A stretch of DNA of 64,000 bases from PLanc-01 sp034678485 (GTDB taxonomy: Bacteria; Planctomycetota; Phycisphaerae; Sedimentisphaerales; Anaerobacaceae): positions 1-64,000 of the forward strand of contig JAXDBU010000166.1 of NCBI GenBank assembly GCA_034678485.1, read 5' to 3'. This document shows, one piece after another, positions 36,035-45,300 of the stretch. The notes below the pieces were generated by a model, which ran no database searches, was not told where the DNA came from, and was given only the letters and a program-made list of their open reading frames with translations. Within the stretch, counting starts at the first letter, position 1, and every line of letters starts with the position of its first letter. Position numbers and translations under genes: made by a program.

Positions 36035-36979
36035 TCATCCCTTGGCCTTCACTTCAATGGTGGCCTTGATGATCTTCAGCTCTTCCTTGGGCGGCACGCC
36101 CGATGGCGGGGGACCTGCGGCGGCTTCGAGCTTCTTGACCGTGCCCTGGCCTTCGACAACCTCGCCGAAGATGGTGTGCTTGCTGTCGAGCCACGGGGTG
36201 GGTTTGAACGTGATGAAGAACTGACTGCCATCGGTATTCGGGCCGCTGTTGGCCATGCTCAGCAGGAAGGGGCGGTCGTGCTTGACATCTTCCCTGAACT
36301 CCCCCGCGTACTGATAACCGGGACCGTGCTTACCGTTGCCGACGGGGCATCCGCCCTGCGCCATGAAACCCTCAAGCACGCGATGGAATGTCAGACCATC
36401 GTAGAAGCCCTTCTCCGTCAGGAACATCGTGCTGGTGACGTGCATCGGCGCCACGTCGGGCATCAGCTTGATCTTGATGGCGCCCTTGTTCGTTTCAAGG
36501 ACCCAGATGTAGTCCTTGGTCGCGTCGAACTGCCGCTGCTCGGGCTTGGTCAGCTTGATCTTCCACTCGTTCTCCTTGCCGAGTTTGGCCAGGGCTTCTT
36601 CATCCTGTTTGGCCCTGAGCTTGGCCTGTTCTTCCCGCTTGGCTCGCATCTCCTCTTGCCGGGCCTTCATCTTCTCTTGCTGTTCCTTCTGCCAGGGTGC
36701 CATGATCTCGGTCTGTTCTTCCGTGCTGAAGGGCGACTCCCGCCCCGAGAGGGCATCCTGGAGACCGCGAATGAACAGATCCATATTCACCTGGATATCC
36801 TGGGCCTTCAGGCTCCGAACGACCTGTCCCGCAATCTGCGTGCCGATGATATAGCTGATCTTGTCCAGGTCTGTCTTGAACTCGTTCGGATCCACGGCCG
36901 CCTTTGCCTGCCCGGCGGGGACCGTCACAGCCAAGACACCGAATACCAACAACGTACGCAAGCGATTGCCAACGGTCAT
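36035..36979 (-). CDS. Periplasmic peptidyl-prolyl isomerase: FKBP_N-like domain fused to cyclophilin
   Basis: The 314-residue protein has a Sec signal (LLVFGVLAVTVPAGQAKA). An N-terminal helical domain follows (DKISYIIGTQIAGQVVRSLK to GLQDALSG, about 35-85) that matches the dimerisation domain of FkpA/Mip-type FKBPs. A charged coiled coil (about 95-140) links it to a C-terminal cyclophilin domain (FHRVLEGFMAQGG, GSQFFITF). FKBP_N normally precedes an FKBP domain, not a cyclophilin. GGAGG lies about eight bases before the ATG at 36979. Only 28 bases separate it from the lipoprotein cyclophilin, so the two are probably one operon. Confidence 0.8.
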   Translation of the reverse strand: MTVGNRLRTLLVFGVLAVTVPAGQAKAAVDPNEFKTDLDKISYIIGTQIAGQVVRSLKAQDIQVNMDLFIRGLQDALSGRESPFSTEEQTEIMAPWQKEQQEKMKARQEEMRAKREEQAKLRAKQDEEALAKLGKENEWKIKLTKPEQRQFDATKDYIWVLETNKGAIKIKLMPDVAPMHVTSTMFLTEKGFYDGLTFHRVLEGFMAQGGCPVGNGKHGPGYQYAGEFREDVKHDRPFLLSMANSGPNTDGSQFFITFKPTPWLDSKHTIFGEVVEGQGTVKKLEAAAGPPPSGVPPKEELKIIKATIEVKAKG

Positions 36980-37108
36980 GATCGATACCTCCAAAAACCC
37001 GGGTCTGTCATCAGACGGCACAAAGCAAGCAGTCTACCTGCCGGAGAGTGCAACGTCAAGACCCGGCGTGCATAAACTTCACGGTCGGAAGACAAGACGG
37101 CGGCGCAT

Positions 37109-37918
37109 TCAGGCACTGGCTTGCGAGACGACGGTCAGCCAGGTCTGGGCCATGAGAGCCGCGCCGGCCATTGTGGGATGGACTCCGTCGCCCGCCCAGT
37201 GCGAAGGCGGCGCCTTCTTGGCCGCCTCGTCGAACGCCGACTGGAACGCGACGAAAATGGCGCCGAAGCTTGTCGCAACCTTCCTCGCGGCGGCCCGGAA
37301 GCCGTCAAACTCCGGGAACCATTTCTCATCCACGGCTCCGCAGCGGAGCACAAAGGGCTCGCAGATCACCAGCTTCACGCCAGGCAACTCTTGCTTTGTC
37401 CGCTCCACGAGGGCGAGATAGTCCCTCTCGTAGACCTCGACGGTGCCGTCGTATCGGCCGTTGAGCTTGTGCCAGATGTCGTTGACGCCGATGAGAATGC
37501 TCACGACGTTGGGCTTCAGTGCGATGCAGTCCTTGTCCCATCGTTCGGCGAGCTGGAAGACCTTATGGCCGCTGATGCCGCGATTGTAGATCTTCAGATT
37601 GGCGTCGGCCCGCTCGGCCAACAGCCGCGATGTAATGAGATAGACGTATCCGCCGCCCAGGGCTCGTCCGTCGTTGGCGTCGTTCTCTCGCCCTCGGTCG
37701 CGGCCGGCATCGGTGATCGAGTCGCCTTGAAACAGGACGACGTTGCCGTTGCCGATGAGGCCGGCGGTTGCCCCGGTCGACGGCCGCTTCGTCGAGTGGG
37801 AGCAGCCGGAGGCGGACAATGCCGAGATTCCCGCCATACCGGCGGTCGCCGCCATCACGGTGTCACCCAGGAGTCGTCGTCGGCTCATCGTCTGATCCAT
37901 CGGATGCAGGTCCTTCAT
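37109..37918 (-). CDS. Exported SGNH/GDSL hydrolase
   Basis: The 269-residue protein begins with a Tat-type signal (MSRRRLLGD) that may end in a lipobox (ALSASGC, Cys near 39). The SGNH blocks are complete: VLFQGDSITDAG with Ser67, YNRGISGHK with Gly, SILIGVNDIW with Asn, and DGVHPTMAG with Asp and His. Enzymes of this kind remove acetyl or acyl groups from glycans or lipids; the target here is unknown. AAGGAG lies eight bases before the ATG at 37918. Confidence 0.85.
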   Translation of the reverse strand: MKDLHPMDQTMSRRRLLGDTVMAATAGMAGISALSASGCSHSTKRPSTGATAGLIGNGNVVLFQGDSITDAGRDRGRENDANDGRALGGGYVYLITSRLLAERADANLKIYNRGISGHKVFQLAERWDKDCIALKPNVVSILIGVNDIWHKLNGRYDGTVEVYERDYLALVERTKQELPGVKLVICEPFVLRCGAVDEKWFPEFDGFRAAARKVATSFGAIFVAFQSAFDEAAKKAPPSHWAGDGVHPTMAGAALMAQTWLTVVSQASA

Positions 37919-38115
37919 TCTTCATTCTCCTTCGCAATGCAATCGTGCTCCGTCGCCGGGCGCAGCAACGGGTATCAGACCCGGCGATGCACAATAATAC
38001 CCGGCGTGACGAGGCACCGCCAGTCATCTGATACAATAAGCAAGGCGGCCGCAGAGGAGACATCTTCCTCGCCGGTGCGGATCGACCTGCATTACGGCCG
38101 TTCGTTCGGGACCGC

Positions 38116-39345
38116 TTACAGGTCGTTCACGTCCACGACGGGTTCATTCGGGTCCGTCGGCGGTTCGAGATGGACGAAGACGCCATAGCCGGAGCCGTCC
38201 TGGTCGTCGCTTTCCCAAACCGCGAAGTATGAGCCGTCTGCAGACATCGCCACATCCGCGTGTTGCTGCTTATCCGCTCTATGTGCGTTGAGCTGCACCT
38301 CGTCACTTAGAGGCCGGCCATCGGGCGCGAAACGCCGGGCGAAGATATCGGTCGCTGTATTGGGGTCATCGGTGTCGTACTGCCAGACGATGACGAATTC
38401 ATTGGCGTCGTTCATGGCAACCTGCGGCCATTGTTGCGCGCCGGCGCGGATTGTGTTCACGACGAATGGATCGCCCCTCGCAACTCCGTTCGGCTCATAC
38501 AACCTTGCGTGAATGTCATCGTCCGTAGCCGCGTTCGGATCTCCATCCCAGGTGACGACGAAGTACCCAAGGGCATTCATCGCAACGGATGGGCGAGTGA
38601 CTGAGGCGATGCTCGCCACATTGACCACGAAGGCATCCGTGCGAGGAACGCCGTCGGGGTCGAACAACCGCGCCATGATCGGGTGGCTCGACCGGTCCCG
38701 CATCCACACGATTGCGACGTTGCCCTGCCCATCCATCGCGGCATCCGGATAGCGACAATCATATTTGTTGGGATCGACCAGGAGGTCGTTGCCGAGCCCG
38801 GCGCCATTCGGGTCGAACCGATGTGCATAGATGAAGAACCGGTCGCCGTCATCCGTCGTTTCTCGGCTCTCCCAGGCGGCCAGGAACAGGCCGGAGCCAC
38901 CTGTCGTGATACACGGGTAGATCTGTCGGCCGTCAGTGGCCAGGTTGACGAGCAAATCGTCCGCAAGGGAAATACCCTGCGGACCGTACATCCTCAGGAA
39001 GATGTCCTCCTCAGTTCCCGGCCCTTGCCAAACGACCGCGAGACGTCCCCGGTCATCCACGGTCACGGCGGGCTCCGTCTGACTGCCCTCTGCCAGCGTG
39101 TTCACGATGAACTCATCGCCGATCGGGGCGCCGGTCGCATCGAGACGTCGGGCGAGTATGTCGTTGGACCGTCCGCCCGTGGAGTAGTAGCTGCTCCAGA
39201 CGACGAGTGCGCCCCCGCGCGGATCGAGAGCGATCCTGGGATCGGCCTGGGCGCCGCTGGTTCGAGTGTTGACCTGCACTTCGGCCGTCCCCCAGGCGGG
39301 CAACAGGGCAACGAAAACTGCCTGGGCAAGATGCAGTCTGGACAT
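38116..39345 (-). CDS. Secreted beta-propeller-like repeat protein, function unknown
   Basis: The 409-residue protein has a Sec signal (LAQAVFVALLPAWGTA). It is then built of about seven repeats of 45-60 residues of the form: P-x-I/V-A-x-D, two to three hydrophobic residues, V-W, then I-x-A-R-R/L-x-x-P-x-G, then D-x-F/L-V-N. Examples are GRLAVVWQGPGTEEDIFLRM and NEFVIVWQYDTDDPN. This spacing suggests a propeller, probably for binding rather than catalysis. It has no obvious anchor or C-terminal sorting motif. GGAGG lies about eight bases before the ATG at 39345. Confidence 0.65.
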   Translation of the reverse strand: MSRLHLAQAVFVALLPAWGTAEVQVNTRTSGAQADPRIALDPRGGALVVWSSYYSTGGRSNDILARRLDATGAPIGDEFIVNTLAEGSQTEPAVTVDDRGRLAVVWQGPGTEEDIFLRMYGPQGISLADDLLVNLATDGRQIYPCITTGGSGLFLAAWESRETTDDGDRFFIYAHRFDPNGAGLGNDLLVDPNKYDCRYPDAAMDGQGNVAIVWMRDRSSHPIMARLFDPDGVPRTDAFVVNVASIASVTRPSVAMNALGYFVVTWDGDPNAATDDDIHARLYEPNGVARGDPFVVNTIRAGAQQWPQVAMNDANEFVIVWQYDTDDPNTATDIFARRFAPDGRPLSDEVQLNAHRADKQQHADVAMSADGSYFAVWESDDQDGSGYGVFVHLEPPTDPNEPVVDVNDL

Positions 39346-39767
39346 AGGGTATCCCTCCTTTTTCCTCTCTTCATTGTTTGGTTGCGGACAAACGATGAGC
39401 GCACACCCGTCGCTCGACCTACCTGGCCTTTCTCCAAGCAAGTATCTGTAGTACCGGCCATCTGCCGGCGCAATCGCTCATCCGGAAGACAGGCTCATTC
39501 CGTAAGCCCATCCGTGACGTCCATCTCGCTGTCACACTACGTCGCTAACTCAATGCCGACCATTCCGCCTGTCAGCGGTACTCAGTATATGTGTCCCGCT
39601 GGATTTGTCCAGAAAAAAGTTGAAGATCATATGCTATTGTCTTGTCATGCCAGGACATCAGGACGCGAAGGGGATTCGCCAAAGCGTTGAACTCTCGTCC
39701 GAGGGCGCGTGTCCGGGCAGGTGGAGATGAATCTGCGATCCGAAGGGTAAGGGACGCCGGGAGGATC
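39346..39767. other. Gene-free region upstream of the repeat protein
   Basis: No gene or repeat I recognise lies here. Some short stretches near 39605-39650 are AT-rich (GTTGAAGATCATATGCTATT) and may hold a promoter, but no clear pair of hexamers was assigned. Confidence 0.35.
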
Positions 39768-39980
39768 CTATTTCTGCCGCAGGATAGGGTTGATTCGGTG
39801 GAGTGCGTGTTGTGCCATTGCTCGATTGAGCCACCCGACCAGGCCACACTGGTAGGTGTATTCCTCCGGATCGCGAAGCTCGTCGATCTCGAAGGGGCCC
39901 GCTGCTCCGATGATCCGTCCGAATGTGTCACTCTCAACTGCGTATACCTTGCCGTTTGCATGCTGCCAGAAGGTCTTCAT
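39768..39980 (-). CDS. Small conserved-looking protein of 70 residues
   Basis: The protein starts MKTFWQHANGKVYAVESDTF and has no signal peptide or membrane helix. It contains a compact beta-rich half and a helical C-terminus (GLVGWLNRAMAQHALHRINP). GAGGTGC lies just upstream of the ATG at 39980, which supports translation despite its size. I do not recognise a function. It lies between the repeat-protein gene and the nucleotide-sugar dehydrogenase gene, both on the same strand. Confidence 0.6.
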   Translation of the reverse strand: MKTFWQHANGKVYAVESDTFGRIIGAAGPFEIDELRDPEEYTYQCGLVGWLNRAMAQHALHRINPILRQK

Positions 39981-40103
39981 AAGCACCTCAATGGAAAGTA
40001 TACGATACGGCAAGGTCGGGCGGCAATTGACAAATCGCCGTCCCGGCTGATCGCGACGGTTGATCCCCCGGAAATCGAAGGGTATGGTCCACTAACAGCC
40101 AGG

Positions 40104-41753
40104 TCAGCCTGCTGAAAGGCCTTTGACTTCTTTTTTGATTCGCTGGATGTGACCTCGGCCAAGGGCCTTGACCTCGCAGCCTAATTCGAAGTACCGGCGG
40201 ATCTTGTCATCCGACAGGATACCAAAGCAGTCGATGACCGCCAGCGGCGCGCCGGCCCACCGGACCACCTGATCCGGTTCGAGCTTCAGGTACGGCTCGT
40301 GCGGGACCGCCAGAATGATCGCCTCCGCGCCGCGAAGGGCCTTGGCAAGGTCCTTTTGGACGGTCATATTTGTCAGATGATCCTGATTGCGGAAGAACCG
40401 CGACCAGGAGCTGCCCGGCGAGGGATAGATGTCCTGCTGCTCCAGTTCGTACCAGTGGTCCACATAGGGGTCGTGGACGCGCATTTCGGCGCCCATCTCC
40501 GTGAGCTTGCGAACGACCATCTCGCTGCCGCTGTAGCGGGTGTCGCCAACGTCCTGTCGGTAGCTGGCGCCGCAGATGAGGACCTCGGCGCCCGCGATGT
40601 AGCGACCCATGTTGCGCAGGGCATCGCGGGTCAGCTCCGCGACGTGCAGGCCGCGGGTGTCATTGATGTCGATAGCGGTCGGCGTGATCCGGAACACCTC
40701 GTCGCCATCCTCGAAGCCCAGAATGTGATTGTAGGCCCAGTAACCGAGTCCGCCGTCTTTGGGCAGGCAGTAACCCCCGACGCCGGGACCGGGGAAGATG
40801 ATGTTGCTGTGCGTCGGTCGGACCTTGATCGCTTTGATGACCTTGGTCAGGTCGACGCCGTTGCGCTCCGCAAAGATGCTCCACTCGTTCAGAAAGGCCA
40901 GGATCGTCGCGCGGTACGAGTTCTCGACGATCTTGGTCGTCTCGGACTCGATGGGACGGTCCATGACGGTCAGCGGGAACTTCTCGGTATTGAGCACCTC
41001 GGTGAGAAACTTCACGACCCGTTCACGCGCCTCAGGAGTGCAACCCGAACAGACCCGCCAGAAGTCGCGGATGCTCGACACGTACTCCCGACCGGGCATG
41101 ACCCGCTCGAAGCTGTGGCTCAGCAGCGGGACCGACTTGATGCCTCGCTGGGCGAATGCCTTCTTCATGATCGGCCAGGCGACGAACTCCGTCGTGCCGG
41201 GCGCGACGGTCGTCTCGATGAGAACGAGACACGCGGGTTCGATCTTCTCTCCAATCGTCCGCATCGTGGCTTCCAGGGCACTCATCTCGGCCTCGCCGGA
41301 GCGCATGTTGCCCAGTTCCTGTTTGCTGTAGTCGCACTGTACGTCCACGACGACGCAGTCGGCCAGCTTCAGACAGTCGCTGTTGTAGGTGGCGACGAGA
41401 GTTTTCTTGTCCTTCACGCAGCGGGCGATCATCGGATCGACGTGAGGGTCTTCGGCCTTTACGGGTGACTCGCCGCGATTGAGCATGGGGATCTTCCAAT
41501 AGCTGCGAGTGCTGGGCCTTTGACAGCCGATGACGAACTTGCCGGGCTTGCCGGTCGTCTTGTCGACCGTGTCGGCAACGATGGCCGCCATGACGGCGCC
41601 GACGAACCCGACGCCCATAACCACGACGATCTCCTTGCTCTCGGCCCGTGCAGCCTGGGTCAGTCTCTCGATACGCTGGAACTCCGCCGCGTAGTCCTGC
41701 GGCTGAGGCAACGGGAATTCCTCCCCGGCCGGACTTACAGAGTAGTCGCTCAT
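40104..41753 (-). CDS. UDP-glucose/GDP-mannose-type nucleotide-sugar dehydrogenase
   Basis: The 549-residue enzyme oxidises a nucleotide sugar to the uronate with NAD. It has a Rossmann start (IVVVMGVGFVGAVMA), a middle helix with ETTKIVENSYRATILAFLNE, and the catalytic-Cys motif GVGGYCLPKDGGL. A C-terminal UDP-binding-like domain follows (VLICGASYRQDVGDTRYSGS). It is about 100 residues longer than typical members, with an extra N-terminal stretch and a C-terminal tail rich in Arg and Lys. Its product would feed extracellular polysaccharide synthesis, but no glycosyltransferases are nearby. The ATG at 41753 is preferred; a GTG at 41777 is possible. Confidence 0.85.
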   Translation of the reverse strand: MSDYSVSPAGEEFPLPQPQDYAAEFQRIERLTQAARAESKEIVVVMGVGFVGAVMAAIVADTVDKTTGKPGKFVIGCQRPSTRSYWKIPMLNRGESPVKAEDPHVDPMIARCVKDKKTLVATYNSDCLKLADCVVVDVQCDYSKQELGNMRSGEAEMSALEATMRTIGEKIEPACLVLIETTVAPGTTEFVAWPIMKKAFAQRGIKSVPLLSHSFERVMPGREYVSSIRDFWRVCSGCTPEARERVVKFLTEVLNTEKFPLTVMDRPIESETTKIVENSYRATILAFLNEWSIFAERNGVDLTKVIKAIKVRPTHSNIIFPGPGVGGYCLPKDGGLGYWAYNHILGFEDGDEVFRITPTAIDINDTRGLHVAELTRDALRNMGRYIAGAEVLICGASYRQDVGDTRYSGSEMVVRKLTEMGAEMRVHDPYVDHWYELEQQDIYPSPGSSWSRFFRNQDHLTNMTVQKDLAKALRGAEAIILAVPHEPYLKLEPDQVVRWAGAPLAVIDCFGILSDDKIRRYFELGCEVKALGRGHIQRIKKEVKGLSAG

Positions 41754-41957
41754 GCTCTCTGCCCTTACAAAACCCACCTGTCAGCAGTTCACCTCACGAT
41801 CCGACGCCGGTGATTCTTGCACCGGCGTGACGTATGGAACGAGTCTAACAGGAACCAACTCCATCGCAAGGCTTTTCTCAGAACCGCAGGAGCGGAGGGG
41901 TGAACACACCTTCTGGTGGTCTGTAACTCGATTGGGCGCAAGGAGTTGTCGATACGG

Positions 41958-42075
41958 TGTCATCCTGAGTCTTCCGAAGGGATCTGGCCTGGGAGTGGAA
42001 GATGCGCATCGAGTTCGGATGCTACGTCTCCTGCGGGGCCCGGATGCTTCACTTCGTTCAGCATGACAATCCGGG
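41958..42075. repeat. MITE-like repeat with inverted ends
   Basis: The left end TGTCATCCTGAGTCTTCCGA (then AGGGATCT) and the right end GCTTCACTTCGTTCAGCATG (then ACAATCCGGG) form loosely inverted ends around GATGACA/CATGACA. The left end resembles 13213-13241 and the right end resembles 1888-1919, so both halves occur elsewhere in the window. Confidence 0.5.
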
Positions 42076-42247
42076 TGTGGTTGCCGGGAGAACCGCTCAT
42101 ACCCAAGAGTGGCGTGGATGCGCCGGCCGACGGCGCCCTTTCCACAGGCCAAACGGCAAGGGCGTGCATTGCGTGTCGCGTATCCGAACCCCGATGCTTC
42201 CTGCGAGTGTCGAGCGCTTTGCCAAGACCATCGGGGCACGATTGTGC

Positions 42248-42275
42248 TTGCGTGGTGACATCATCTCGGTAGAAT
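42248..42275 (+). promoter_or_regulatory. Candidate promoter of the glycine-rich lipase gene
   Basis: TTGCGT (42248-42253) and TAGAAT (42270-42275) are separated by 16 bases, about 90 bases before the start codon. Confidence 0.35.
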
Positions 42276-42369
42276 ACATTGAGCGACACACGGTCTTTTC
42301 AGCAGCGCGGGTGTTCTCACTGTCGCTCGTCGACGGATGGGGGAAAACTCAGGGTCGGAGGATCTCTGC

Positions 42370-45300
42370 ATGATGACTGTGAGAAGTGACCTGGGGTACG
42401 TGGTAACCGTCGTGATGTGCATCTCCTGCTCGGGAGGAGTTCAGGTTGTGCCACACCCGCCTCTCGTGGATTCCGGGCCAAACGACATTGGATGCTGCTC
42501 AGAGGAATCTCGCCCTTTCGATCCAGGGGATCTGGTTCATGGTGATGGGGACGATTCCTTCCTTGCTGTGATGTGTGCGATATCCGTGGATGGATCCAAT
42601 GCTGTCGGCAGCACCGAGATGGGTTTTGGCACAGACAACGCCGGCTCGCCTCCACCGATCGACGGGGGCGCCGGCGGCACAATCGAGGTATTCTCCGGAG
42701 TCAAAGCAGATACCGGCGATGGGTCGGACGGAAGCATTGAAGGGCCAGTCGTTCTGGGCCCCGGCGAGTACAAGTACCATCATGTGGCAGTGTCTGACTG
42801 GTTGACCTACGATGACGATGAATCCTGGTTCCCGGAGATCAAGGTCAGCGGACATGTGATCATCCGTTGTCAAACCATGTTCTGTGCGGTGGTCACTGCC
42901 GCCGACCCCGATGGTGAACCGCCTTGTGTTGAAATCTATGCAGGACCACCGAGCACGCAGCCCATCAGTTCTGGCTACTTCTCCGTGCCGTATCCGTACC
43001 GGAATCATATGGTCTACTGTACCTTGGGTGCCCCCGATGGAAACGAGCCTGTTCGCGGGGGGACAGTGGTATTCCATACGACGCAGTTCGGGGCTATCTC
43101 GCCTATCGTCAGTGCCTGCGGCGGCGACGGCGCCGATGGCGGCAACGGCGGCAATGGCGGCTCTTTGCGGATTTTCGCCAATATCGACAGTGTCAGTTTG
43201 GGATCGTGTCTCGCCGACGGAGGGGACGGAGCCGACGGCCCAGCTCTGGGACGTGATGGCGGCCATGGAGGAAATGGCGGCAAGATCGCCTTGAAGGCCG
43301 CCTCGGATCCCGATTTCCCCGTCAAGCCCGATGCGGAAGGTCTGCTGACGGATCGTGACATCCTGTCGGAGTATGAAGTCCTGCGCGTGGTTTGCTCCGC
43401 CGTTGGCGGCGATGGAGGACATGGCGCTTACGGAAATTGGGGAAAGACCGGTGAGTCCGATGAGACAGGGGGGCAGACGGACCCGGATATGGACGGTTCG
43501 GGAACGGCCGGGGAACCAGGCGGCCACGGAGGGGATGGCGGCAACGCAGGAAGCATTCGAATCGAGGGAGAGTTGATCGACAGCCACATGCTTTGCCTGG
43601 AGGGCGGCCGGGGAGGAGATGGCGGCAATGGAGGCACAGGCGGTGACGGTGCGTATGGCATCTCCGGGTCGTCTGGAGAATACGCGTCCAGCGGGACGGG
43701 CGGCAATGGCGAAGACGGAACGGGTGGCGGCAACGGTGGGAATGGGGCCGCCGGCGGGCACGGCGGGCAGGGCGGCGTCGGAGGTCTCTGCTTGTGTCTG
43801 GCCAATTCCATATATTTTGATCCCATTGTCACGGTCGAAGGAGGCGACGGTGGCTGCGGCGGACGTGGCGGAGTCGGTGGTGCTGGACGTCGCGGGGGAA
43901 GCGGGGGCGGCGGAGGTCGCGGAGACTCCGGCGGCAATGGCGGGCACGGCGCCCCGGGTGGCGATGGCGGGCGCGGCGCTTCCGGCGGTGACGGCGGTTT
44001 GGGCGGGGCAGCGGGCCAAATCGTATATCGCTTCATGGGAAGTGGAGAGGCGTGTGAGAGCGTCCCCGACTCCTCCGGGGTCGATGGATTCGTGCCGCTC
44101 GCGGGTGATGTCGTGGAAGACGCTAATGACGGCCTCGGTGGGGACGGCGGCGCGGGCGGCAACGGAGGCAGTGGAGGCTATGGGGGGCGCGGAGGAGAAT
44201 CCGGCTACGCGAGCGATCCCTATGGTATGGATGGCGTGCCCGGGCGAGGAGATCGCGGCGGCAATGGCGGCGACGGCGGAAGTGGAGGCGCCGGTCTGAA
44301 TGGAGGCGATGGCGGCGCAGGAGGCAACGGTGGCAACGGAGGGAGCAGTTCGGTAGTGGCGGGGGACGGCGGGAATGGGGGCGCGGGCGCCGATGGCGGT
44401 GACTCACGTTCGGATGGGATGGACGATACCGGGGCAACGGACTGGCAAGACCCCGCAGAGGATGATGGCTATCAACCGGGTGATGGCGGCGCAGGCGGCA
44501 ACGCAGGTGCGGCGGGAGCTGTCTATGACCCGTCGAATCCGCAAGCCAACGCCGGCCAACCGGGCAACTCAGGCAACTCGGGTTTGATCGTCCCGGCCGA
44601 AGTCAGGGACGAGACACAGACACTGCCTCCAGCCTTGCCTTGCGGGGCCAAACCAGTGGTTGTCTTCGTACCCGGAATAGCCGGGAGCGTCCTCATGGGC
44701 ACTGGCGACGACGGGATGGAGCTGTTGTGGCCCACGATCTCGCCTACGGATGTGGGATGCCTCAGGGTGAACGCATCGGGTGCGCAGGATGTCCGGGCAG
44801 TCGACATTCTCCGGGAGGTGCAGCTCAGTGATTTCATCGACACCGATCTGCCGTCCTTCCTGAACTGCCCGGTCGAAAGCGTCTATCAGCCGTTGATCGA
44901 TTTCCTCGTGGCTCAGGGGTTTGTTGAATTCGATCTGAAAGGAGATCCGGAGCGGCTGACGTCGGACTATATGCTCACGGCCGGTCTTGACCCCAAGCCG
45001 ACGCTCTTTCCCTTCCCCTACGACTGGCGCCTTGATAACGCGTATAACGCCACGATACTCCGTTTGTACATCGACCGGATTCGCCAGTTGCATCCGGATC
45101 ATGACGTGTTTATCGTCGCGCACAGCATGGGAGGGCTCATCGCCCGACGCTGTATTCTCGACAACGCGGAGGGAATCGGGAAGGTCGCTACGATGGGCAC
45201 CCCGTTTTGGGGAGCGCCCGTGGCGATCTACCGAATGCTCGAAGGCGAGTTCTTCGGTTCCGGTGTGAAGGACATCCTGGACTGGGTCGACAATGACGCG

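Larger units (their letters stand above)
41754..42369. other. Gene-free divergent region with dispersed repeats
   Basis: The region holds a repeat with inverted ends at 41958-42075 and a candidate promoter at 42248-42275. No gene is supported; the open frames found have no ribosome binding sites. Confidence 0.5.

Noticed and set aside
42499..44019. Long minus-strand open frames opposite the Gly-rich region, including a proline-rich one at 43428-44162
   Set aside because: GGC/GGT repeats read as GCC/ACC on the other strand, which gives few stop codons. The plus-strand reading contains the structured hydrolase domain and is the real gene.
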